Source: Euperipatoides rowelli (Eukaryota; Onychophora; Udeonychophora; Euonychophora; Peripatopsidae). Taken from it: DNA of 10,059 bases. Shown in pieces: positions 1-6,195 of this stretch (its first letter is position 1; each line of letters starts with the position of its first letter). The notes below the pieces were generated by a model. That model was not told where the DNA came from. It saw only the letters and a program-made list of their open reading frames with translations, and did not search any database. The position numbers and the translations under genes are program-made. Location: NCBI GenBank assembly GCA_003024985.2, contig PXIH01S0005018.1. The stretch is one strand, 5' to 3'.

Positions 1-79
1 TTTTTTTTTCATAAGGTGGGTCGCGAAAAATTTTAAAACCTCCTACCGGGCTGCGGTCAAAAAAGTTTGGGAAACGCTG
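1..79. mobile_element. Terminal fragment of a hAT-like DNA transposon
   Basis: Read on the minus strand from base 79 inward, the sequence begins CAGCGTTTCCCAAAC and runs into a T-run and a GC-rich stretch (GACCGCAGCCCGG). This resembles the ends of many hAT-superfamily transposons, which start with CAG and often carry a CCCAAAC block. The other end lies outside the window, so the 8-bp target duplication (candidate GGCTATCG, 80-87) cannot be tested. No transposase coding is visible. The element borders the tandem repeat that follows, so it may have inserted into that array. Confidence 0.6.
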
Positions 80-450
80 GGCTATCGCATGACACATCGG
101 AATAAATAATAGTAAATCTAAATTAGATAGAAAAACTTTAAATGTATTTTCCATTTATTTTTTTTATAAGGAATTCAATTATCTAAATAACAAAAAAATG
201 CAACAAAAAGGTTTTTTTAATTAATATATTTTGTAATGTCTGTAATATATGCATTTGACATGAACCACAGTATAGGCAATCCCATGACACATCGGAAGCA
301 ATATTAGTTTAAATTTAAATAAGATAGAAACAAACTTTAAATATATTTTCTATTTATTTTTTTATAACGAATTCAAATATCCAAATTATAAAAAAATTCA
401 ACAAAGAAATTATTTTTAATTAATATTTTTCGAAAAGTCGCAATAAAAGA
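80..450. repeat. Two diverged copies of a ~195-bp AT-rich tandem repeat
   Basis: The word CATGACACATCGG occurs at 88 and again at 283, a period of 195 bases. Matching blocks follow in the same order: AGATAGAAA, ACTTTAAAT, a CATTTATT/CTATTTATT stretch, AATTCAA, CAACAAA/CAACAAAG and TTAATTAATAT. The second copy degrades near 445. The copies differ by many substitutions and small indels, so the duplication is old. No ORF spans it. It may be the remnant of a satellite array or an AT-rich non-autonomous element. The leftmost copy starts right at the hAT end. Confidence 0.75.
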
Positions 451-765
451 AAATCCTGAATTTCTTATATTAAATCTTATAGTGGATTTTCTGTTTGACA
501 CATATTTTTTTTTTTTGTTTTGAATTTTAAAATCTGCATTAAATTTTGAATTTTAAAAATGTATAAATTTATTCTTATATATTTTATAATATTTTTATTA
601 GGCCACCTTAAATTCAAAATTTGATAAATATGGTAGCCTAAACAATAGACATAATTATCCCTGCATATGTGCAAAAACATTAGATATTCATGTAAACTAT
701 TTTAAAATTATTTTCTCTATATTTCTAATCGAAATTTAAAATAAAAAAACAATTGATTTTTGATT
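451..765. other. AT-rich stretch without a recognisable gene
   Basis: This stretch is dominated by A and T homopolymer runs. The open frame on the minus strand (477-680) is rich in Asn, Ile, Lys and Tyr, as expected by chance in such composition. I see no motif, splice pattern or conserved block in it. It may hold the 3' flank of the small minus-strand gene that ends at 767. Confidence 0.6.
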
Positions 766-771
766 TTTATT
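766..771 (-). terminator. AATAAA poly(A) signal overlapping the stop codon
   Basis: On the minus strand the last codon and stop read CAA TAA, and the next bases complete AATAAA. The stop of the small basic ORF therefore sits inside a canonical polyadenylation signal. Such overlap is typical of compact viral or transposon genes, but one AATAAA in AT-rich DNA is weak evidence alone. Confidence 0.4.
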
Positions 772-982
772 GTGGACCAGTAGAGTCCAAATTCTCTAAA
801 TTGAGTGAAGTGGAAAGTGTTAATATAGATAAGATTTGTGTTCTACAAAATAATTTAAGTTCAAAAGTTATACTCATTCCTCGTCTTTGTCGTCTTGTTC
901 TAGGAACGGGTGGATATATCGGAGCATATACTATCTCAACTACTGAAGTAGATGGCATTGCATCCAAAGTTGAGTACATCAT
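767..982 (-). CDS. Small basic protein of unknown function, minus strand
   Basis: This is a 71-codon ORF starting with tandem ATGs at 982 and 979. The protein has a Pro-containing segment followed by a strongly basic cluster RTRRQRRG at about residues 29-36, which could be a nuclear-localisation or nucleic-acid-binding patch. A Leu/Ser-rich tail follows. I recognise no family. Support for a real gene comes from context. A TATATAAA box lies about 70 bases upstream of the ATG, four CCAAT boxes lie beyond it, and an AATAAA signal overlaps the stop codon. It lies on the same strand as, and about 270 bases beyond, the broken spliced gene, and shares that gene's promoter style. A plus-strand ORF over the same bases (753-1022) lacks an ATG start and is treated as its shadow. 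It could still be a chance ORF. Confidence 0.4.
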   Translation of the reverse strand: MMYSTLDAMPSTSVVEIVYAPIYPPVPRTRRQRRGMSITFELKLFCRTQILSILTLSTSLNLENLDSTGPQ

Positions 983-1053
983 CGGAAGAAATCATTGTAA
1001 TATGCACTTTCAAAACAGTTAGTAAAAATATGATAGAAAAAGTTTTTGAAAAG

Positions 1054-1146
1054 TTTATATATGAGATCTCTCTCATGGATTGGTTGAAAAGACCATGAAC
1101 CAATTATATTGCAGCTATGATTTGATTGGTTAATGCGTAGTCCAAT
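1054..1146 (-). promoter_or_regulatory. TATA box with four CCAAT boxes, minus-strand promoter
   Basis: TATATAAA lies on the minus strand at 1061-1054. Upstream of it are four CCAAT pentamers: 1079-1083 and 1125-1129 read CCAAT on the minus strand, while 1100-1104 and 1142-1146 read CCAAT on the plus strand. NF-Y boxes work in either orientation. A start site about 30 bases after the TATA box would give a leader of roughly 40-50 bases before the ATG at 982. The layout mirrors that at 2530-2723. Confidence 0.5.
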
Positions 1147-1247
1147 GGGGTTATAGGATCATTATGCGGAGATGACGTGGTGGAATGGAGAGGCTTTAGA
1201 TTTAAGTTTGATGGGATGATACTTGGTGATGGGTTTCATCCTCCTCC

Positions 1248-2425
1248 TAGTCTTTAAGAGAGGTATAAATATTTTTGTCGCTTGATTGGTGTTGTGATAC
1301 CGTGGTATTGATTGTAGATCTTGGGATGGCCTGATTAGCGTGGAAGTGATTGTTGCAAAAATAGTCCATCTCGGATGCAGGTTGATCACAACACCGATCA
1401 TAGCATTTATATACAATGAACACTCTTCATATTTGTTGGTAGCAGTGTGCATGGAATGATTTGATTGCTGTCAGGTGTGGAGATTTGGCTATCTTGAGTG
1501 GATGGTGGAGGTGTAGAGGATGGTGGTGGCTTGGAGGTGAGTTGACTCTCCATAGGTGTGGAGGTGATCAGTGGTATTGCAGTGTGGGGATCCAGGAAGG
1601 GTAGTATCATGGAGGCAGAATCCTGTGATGATGGTAGTGGAATGACTGCAAACTCAGTCCAAGTTGTAGAGGTCTGGTATCCTCTGAGCGAATCCATCAT
1701 AATCATGATCTGGGAGCCTGCAGTAGTCAGAATTCTCCTGAGCAAATCCATTGCAGGGGAAATACCCACATATAACTACACCTGGTGCTGGTGGTTGGGG
1801 TACTACAGCTTGTGATGGTGTATCATCATCTATGGTTATAAGGTTTATCTCAGTTTTGGGTTTGAGATTTTCTAAAAAATAAAAAAAAGAAAGAAAAAAA
1901 ATATTGAGTATGGTATCTAATAATAGACTTAGAAAAAATAACTATAAAAATAATAAGTATTAAAAAATAATGAATATAAAACATACACTGAAATAAAGAC
2001 TTAGAAATTTTTATTTTATTTTATATAGAACATATAGTAAAATAGAAAGATTTAGAATATTTTTTAAAATACATACCAAGTTCTTTTTCATTGGCCTTTA
2101 TTTCTTTTTCCAACCTGAGATTCTCGGTGGCGCTAGGACTATAACATCACATTGTGTGGTGACCTGCCACTGGAGATCTTCTATCTCCGCCCGGAGAAGG
2201 GTAGCCAAGAGCCCATAGATTTCTGTGGTGATAAGGCCTTCCATCTCTGGAGTTAGAATGTCGGTGTTGAGAGTCTCAACACCTGCTGCATCTGATGTTA
2301 CATTCACGGCCTGAGGGCTTCAACTGTCCGGTATTTACTATCACACTCAGGGCGTTAGATGGGTCGATTCTGGCGGCTTGAACTGGTATGGCATTTGAGG
2401 TAACGTTCATGGCTTGCTTGGACAT
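1248..2425 (-). pseudogene. Broken spliced gene of unknown family: coiled coil plus Cys/His modules
   Basis: A TATA box at 2530-2536 leads to an ATG at 2425 with A at -3. Exon 1 runs to 2077 and exon 2 begins at 1871. The frame passes through the intron in phase 1 without a stop. Exon 1 contains Leu/Glu-rich coiled-coil segments (for example LLATLLRAEIEDL and ENLRLEKEIKANEKEL). Exon 2 contains DDDTPSQ, a proline cluster, a Cys/His stretch (C-x4-C-x10-C), then a Pro/Ser/Thr-rich region with PPPSSTPPPS. In another frame (1405-1330) there is a second Cys/His module with CYDRCC and FCNNHFHAN. Frame changes are needed near 2310, 2140, about 1660 and about 1430, so as read it makes no single product. 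The intact RSRC1 in the same window argues against general assembly error. The end is uncertain: the last frame stops at 1248, while an alternative frame runs to 1162. No family is recognised; a transposon or endogenous viral origin is possible. Confidence 0.55.
1872..2076 (-). other. 205-bp spliceosomal intron in the broken minus-strand gene
   Basis: The donor is CTTG|GTATGT (boundary between 2077 and 2076). The acceptor is a long T/C-rich tract ending in TTTTAG (boundary between 1872 and 1871). The intron is far more AT-rich than both flanking exons. Joining the exons keeps one open frame: the codon split by the intron becomes GAA between KEL and NLKPKTE. The combined evidence makes this a convincing intron. 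Confidence 0.75.
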
Positions 2426-2529
2426 CTTGGTAAATATAACGGTGAAGGCTTTGATATAACATTGAATAGCTCTGTCTCAATGGTAGTAGAGAAGATAGTG
2501 AATAGTGATGTAGCATTATTCAATAGGGT

Positions 2530-2726
2530 TTTTATACGCTAGGGTCGGATTGAAATGTCATGATGTCATTTTAGAGCTTAGCCAATGAGAGGCTTTTCCA
2601 CTCTTTTTAACCAATCAGACATCACTTCCGGTTAAAAAAATTAGCATATGCCTTCAATGCGGTCCATGCTTTTTAGCCAATCAGGTTGGAGATTACAATG
2701 CGGTCTGTGCTTTTTTAGCCAATCAG
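2530..2726 (-). promoter_or_regulatory. TATA box with four CCAAT boxes, promoter of the spliced gene
   Basis: TATAAAA lies on the minus strand at 2536-2530. Four CCAAT boxes follow upstream of the gene at 2582-2586, 2611-2615, 2677-2681 and 2719-2723, all reading CCAAT on the plus strand. Three of them are the stronger NF-Y form CCAATCAG. Distances from the TATA box (about 46, 75, 141 and 183 bases) fit an NF-Y dependent promoter. An ETS-type ACTTCCGG lies at 2624-2631. The predicted leader before the ATG at 2425 is about 80 bases. Confidence 0.6.
2655..2726. repeat. Two direct copies of a ~30-bp CCAAT-box repeat, period 41
   Basis: Bases 2655-2684 and 2696-2726 share CAATGCGGTC, TGC, a T-run and AGCCAATCAG, differing at two bases and in T-run length. 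Each copy contributes one CCAATCAG box to the promoter upstream of the minus-strand spliced gene. The duplication therefore doubled a regulatory unit. Confidence 0.75.
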
Positions 2727-2901
2727 ATTTATGTATATTTCCCAGAAGTCGCTTGAATCTTTCACACCTTCTTATCAACTTAGTTTTGAAGATTTCTAAT
2801 ATGCTAATTAGATAGGACTTTAAACCCTATCTTTAAAATATTTAAGTCATAACTACCATTTTAAATAAATTAAAAAATTATAAGAAATATTTTTTTGGTG
2901 G

Positions 2902-2940
2902 CCATTTTGAATAAATTATCCACCATTTTGAATAAATTAT
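2902..2940. repeat. 21-bp tandem duplication
   Basis: CCATTTTGAATAAATTAT occurs at 2902-2919 and 2923-2940, a period of 21 bases. A diverged third match starts near 2855 (CCATTTTAAATAAATTA). It lies between the CCAAT promoter region and the larger repeat array, and holds no gene. Confidence 0.75.
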
Positions 2941-2989
2941 GGAGGTATAAAATTTTGATGAAAAAAACTTTTTAAGATAGCCGAGCACA

Positions 2990-3475
2990 TTTCTGCGCAG
3001 TTCCGGTCCACCATCTTGGATTTTGCATGATGGGTAATGTGGCTTAGAACCTAAAACGGAANTGGGAGGGGCCTAAACTGGAAGTGCGGGTTAATAGAGT
3101 GGCAGGGAACCTAAAACACTAAACCAGGAACCAGAAATTGGCCATATTGGATTTTGTCCAAACCAGGAAGTGACCTTTGACCTAAATACAAAAGGAGCAG
3201 GAAGTCATAAATCTTAATTAGGTCACTTCCAGTCTTAAAAACCCCTTAAACCTACAAAAAAATAGGAACCGGAAGTCGGCCATCTTAGATTTCACAATGC
3301 ATTATGGGTAATTATATGTCCCATAATACATCATATGATGTAATTTCCATGTAAAATGCCCTTAAACCTATTAAAACAGGAACAGGAAGTCAGCCATCTT
3401 GGATTTTGGCCTGACCTTTGACCTAGATAAAGCAGGAAACAGAAGTGACCAAACCTGGAAGTGGCCATGTACCAG
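2990..3475. repeat. Higher-order array of degenerate 115-140 bp units rich in transcription-factor words
   Basis: Four units share a core of AGGAAC..GGAAGT followed by CCATCTTGGATTTTG or variants, with CCAT at 3011, 3142, 3280 and 3394. Units 2 and 4 continue into TGACCTTTGACCT (3171-3183 and 3412-3424), a perfect direct repeat of the nuclear-receptor half-site with one spacer base. Units 1 and 3 continue instead into ATGATGGGTAAT or ATTATGGGTAAT. The order is therefore A-B-A'-B', implying duplication of a two-unit block about 250-270 bases long. GGAAGT occurs at least seven times, counting both strands. No ORF is supported. Binding by the named factors is inferred from consensus words only. 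Confidence 0.7.
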
Positions 3476-3598
3476 TGAATTACACCTTTCTCATAATATA
3501 TTATTGTGCAAGTCAGGATAGAACATAAAATATTTTTATAATTACTTTAATAGTTAAGAATAGAAGGTAAAAATAAATCATTTTCTTAACCTTTGCAG

Positions 3599-3700
3599 AA
3601 CAGAGTTGGTAGATTAATTGCTCAGAGAAACCTTAAGCCTGGCGTTTATCGTAGGCGAGTTATAATCAGGGCAGTCCTACCATCCAAACGTTCTGTTTAA
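3599..3700 (+). other. Candidate terminal exon encoding an arginine-rich 33-residue tail
   Basis: A pyrimidine-rich tract ending TTTGCAG at 3598 forms a good 3' splice site. Of the three frames that follow, only phase 0 stays open, for 33 codons to TAA at 3698-3700. The encoded peptide is basic (8 Arg, 2 Lys) and contains GVYRRRVIIR. No upstream exon or donor could be identified, and the preceding DNA is the motif-rich repeat array. It could be the tail of a small nucleic-acid-binding protein, or a chance coincidence. Confidence 0.25.
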
Positions 3701-3772
3701 AGAAGAGAGTGTGGGTAAATTAAAACTAACAGATGCCATAACCCTGTTGTATATCATAGGCGAGTTACGATC
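3647..3772. repeat. Diverged direct repeat, period 105
   Basis: Bases 3647-3667 and 3752-3772 match at about 18 of 21 positions around the shared AGGCGAGTTA core. The offset of 105 is a multiple of three. Read in the arginine-rich frame, both copies give a similar peptide (GVYRRRVII and VVYHRRVTI), but the second copy has stops shortly before and after. The flanks are less similar. Confidence 0.5.
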
Positions 3773-3774
3773 TG

Positions 3775-4090
3775 TGGAATTTACCCGTAAATAGACAGCA
3801 GTTCATTTTCTCAAAGAATTGAGATTGCATAAACCCTCACAGATATAATAAAGTTTTCATCCCTTTTTTTTAGCAACAAATAGAAATTAAAAGCACTCAT
3901 ACATTCACTTATTGTATATCTTCAGATAAATGAACCCCACATATACAGTATTATCCTATATATACTATTTTTGAGAAAATAATAGTTTACATATTGTGCA
4001 GTAATATATCATGAACTGTTTTTTAATAGTTATAGGGTATAATATCTTGTAATAAGCAAGGTATAATCAAAACAATAACAAAGAATAACT
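3775..4090. other. AT-rich stretch without a recognisable gene
   Basis: No ORF, splice pattern or repeat family could be supported here. The retrotransposon similarity on the minus strand seems to fade before entering it, so the true 3' limit of that relic may lie in this stretch. Confidence 0.5.
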
Positions 4091-4094
4091 TGTG

Positions 4095-4142
4095 AAAAAA
4101 ATGTGAAATATCTGCACAAAAAAAATGTGAAATATCTGCACA
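4095..4142. repeat. Perfect 24-bp tandem duplication
   Basis: Bases 4095-4118 and 4119-4142 are identical: seven A residues followed by TGTGAAATATCTGCACA. It lies at the downstream edge of the minus-strand retrotransposon relic and repeats eight codons in that frame (CADISHFF twice). Perfect identity suggests a recent event or replication slippage. Confidence 0.9.
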
Positions 4143-4314
4143 CGGATATTCAGATTTATTAACGTAGTCAGAAAAAAGCTTTTTATTTTTACAGTTTTTT
4201 GCCAAAACCAAATCAGAATTAACCAAGTAGGGCAAATCATAATTTTTTTGAAATGAGATCTACTTGCTTTAGATCTATATAAAATATCTTTAAAAATATC
4301 ACATATTTATATAT

Positions 4315-5148
4315 TAGGGATGGGAAAAGTTGCTTCTCACAAGGAGCAGTAGCAACTTGTGACAGCTACAGCTCTAAACCTGCTACTTTTTGTCACTGTG
4401 ACAAGCACTACGTTGCTTTTTATATTTCTAGCTCGTTGGTTTTTAGCACCGCCTATCGTAACTGTGATCTGTTAACCAGGCAGTCACAGAGTAGAAAGCA
4501 TACTCTGTGACAGGAACAACAGCATTATTAACTATCGTAACTGTGAATTACTACGGAAGAGCAGTTGAATTGAGAATTGAACGTAAAGTAAAATGGGAAG
4601 TAACTAATCAAATGGGTTTAGTTTTGTACACGGTTAATAGACAGTATGATTGTATTCTTTATGACAAAACATTCATTATAAATTTTGATTTACTGGATAA
4701 TAAAAATTTTATTAATTTCATAAAAATATTAAAAATAAATTAGAATATGGTACAATATTTATCTAAACTGAAATGATTCTTTCCATATCGTCTATTAAAT
4801 TTTTTTTTCCGATTCTTCGTGAATGCTAGTCGCATTTAGTACTTTGATTCAAGGGAAAGTCCGTAAATATAAACAGTATTAAAACATAAATTGAAAAAAT
4901 ATCTGATCTAAAGCATACACGGAAATGGTAATTACCGAATCTGTGATCTGTCATACAGAAGCAGGAAGGCGTAGAAGGAACAGTAGCGCTGTCTAGAGAT
5001 ACAGGCATCAACTAAAGTGAAGCAGAATATCGATTGTGAACCTGTGACTGAATATAGCAGGCTTTTTGAGAAAAAAGGAGAAGTAACAACTTGCGACACA
5101 GTGGAGCAGTGACAAAATAGCAGACTGTGATATCACAACCCATCCCTA
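4315..5148. mobile_element. Non-autonomous hAT-like element (834 bp) inside the retrotransposon relic
   Basis: The ends are a perfect 10-bp inverted repeat TAGGGATGGG / CCCATCCCTA. They are flanked by TTATATAT (4307-4314) and ATATATAT (5149-5156), which match at 7 of 8 bases and fit the 8-bp target duplication of hAT elements, though the sequence is simple. The interior carries many copies of CTGTGA or its complement, including CTATCGTAACTGTGA twice (about 4451 and 4530), densest toward both ends. Such subterminal repeats are usual transposase-binding sites in hAT elements. No transposase is encoded. An open frame at 4507-4743 starts at GTG and is judged fortuitous. Retrotransposon coding resumes on both sides, so this insertion is the younger event. 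Confidence 0.7.
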
Positions 5149-5156
5149 ATATATAT

Positions 5157-6025
5157 GAGAACAAATCAATATCAGACACCTTTGATATGTCAACATTATG
5201 TTTTAGATAAGGCACAATATTCTCATAATTTATATTAAAGAAGAATCTATCAGCATTTACATTCATGATATCACTATGATTATCCAAAGCAACAGATCTC
5301 TGTTTAACATCAAAAGATAATACCATATGGTCACTTTTGCCAATAGGCAGAAGTGAATTAAAATTATATAAAATATCTGGATTGTGATTAAATATAAGAT
5401 CCAAAACAGACATTGATGTACCTTGTACTCTTGTAAAAGTCCTAGCTTATACATCAATTCTAATAGATGTTCGTCAAGAGTTTATACCATAGGTAGTCCA
5501 GTTATTTTTCAAATTTATGTTGGGGGCATTAAAATCACCCATAAGAATAAAGTCNTTAAATTTATTTTGAGATAAAACNAAAGCATTATTAATCGCCTCA
5601 ATAAATATTTTATCATTTATTAAGGATGAGGAGGGAGGTCTATACACCAGACCAAAGAGNANTGACATAAATTGGGATCTCAGTGAGAACCAGAGAATTT
5701 CAATCTCTGACCCAATATCATAGTCAATTATCACCTCCTCTAAGTCTAATATTGATCTAAAAAGTACTATGAGACCTCCTCCTTTTTTACAGCCAGGCCT
5801 GTCTCTTCTAATTATGGAAAGTTCGAGATATTGTAAAAATTTTGTATATATGTATGTATTTTGTATATTGACTGACGATTTCCCATGCTTCCTGTAAGTC
5901 TTAAGGAAATAAAATCATTATTATTATATAAATCAAAAATAACAAAGTCATCAGCAATGGAATTACACAACCAGGACTCAGTAATTAAGAACAAGTCTGG
6001 TTTATTTTCATAAAGAAAACATATG
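5157..6025 (-). pseudogene. Endonuclease domain of a non-LTR retrotransposon, frame-shifted
   Basis: The domain would nick target DNA to prime reverse transcription. Hallmarks appear in the right order: TESWL (about 5982-5968, catalytic Glu), KKGGGLIV (about 5780), YRPPSSS (from 5644), GDFNAPN (from 5539, catalytic Asp and Asn), LDLIF (from about 5404) and GKSDH (ending 5327, catalytic Asp-His). They fall in different frames, with shifts near 5815 and 5430, and the segment between 5880 and 5820 does not read well. The first catalytic Asn block is not recognisable. Three separate ORFs (5812-5994, 5474-5734, 5157-5413) are pieces of this one domain. The last one runs on past 5157 into the inserted hAT-like element, which is not part of the protein. 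Confidence 0.85.
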
Positions 6026-6048
6026 TTGAGGAGCTTGATTGCTATGAT

Positions 6049-6096
6049 TCATTCTCTATAACATTATCAGACTCATTCTCTATAACATTATCAGAC
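6049..6096. repeat. Perfect 24-bp tandem duplication
   Basis: TCATTCTCTATAACATTATC plus AGAC (24 bases) occurs at 6049-6072 and again at 6073-6096. On the minus strand one frame reads SDNVIENE twice, directly upstream of the endonuclease relic, so it may lie in the old retrotransposon ORF. A partial third copy of the flank continues as TCA. Confidence 0.9.
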
Positions 6097-6154
6097 TCAA
6101 CAGTATGACCGCATAACACTGACTTAATTTAAAGATATTTTTAAGTCAGTGCCG

Positions 6155-6195
6155 CATAAGTGCCCAGGGCCCACGAAGTCCTTAAAACATCCCTG
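6155..6195. mobile_element. Possible terminal fragment of a hAT-like transposon
   Basis: Read inward from 6195 on the minus strand, the sequence starts CAGGGATGTTTTAAGGAC and then has GTGGGCCCTGGGCAC. CAGGG starts followed by GGGCCC blocks are common in hAT ends. Only one end is visible and no target duplication can be tested. It is a local GC-rich island in AT-rich DNA. Confidence 0.35.

Larger units (their letters stand above)
4143..6048 (-). mobile_element. Relic of a CR1/Jockey-type non-LTR retrotransposon, split by a later insertion
   Basis: Reading from 6048 downward, the minus strand shows an apurinic-type endonuclease domain (6025-5157). After the inserted element at 5148-4315 there is a short piece of the following linker (about 4260-4143). 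The linker piece reads CPTWLNSDL-like with a frame slip, then AKNCKNKKLFSDYVNKSEY. It resembles the Lys-rich P-x-W-F/L-x-S/D-x-L stretch that lies between endonuclease and reverse transcriptase in this clade. No reverse transcriptase, 3' tail or 5' end was found. Several frame shifts make it non-functional. Confidence 0.75.

Noticed and set aside
753-1022. 89-codon plus-strand ORF
   Set aside because: It starts at TTG, has no promoter on its strand, and overlaps the minus-strand ORF that has a TATA box, CCAAT boxes and a poly(A) signal. Treated as an antisense shadow.
1558-1815. 85-codon plus-strand ORF
   Set aside because: It is antisense to exon 2 of the minus-strand spliced gene, which has splice-site and promoter support. 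The plus-strand protein shows no motif.
2850-3480. CRISPR-like or tRNA-like array in the repeat region
   Set aside because: The repeats are degenerate, contiguous and of unequal length without unique spacers, and no cloverleaf was found. The flanking genes have spliceosomal introns, so the DNA is eukaryotic.
4507-4743. 78-codon plus-strand ORF inside the hAT-like element
   Set aside because: It starts at GTG, has no transposase motif, and its tail is AT-driven Asn/Ile/Lys. The element looks non-autonomous.
4826-5011. 61-codon minus-strand ORF
   Set aside because: It lies entirely within the hAT-like element and has no recognisable protein.
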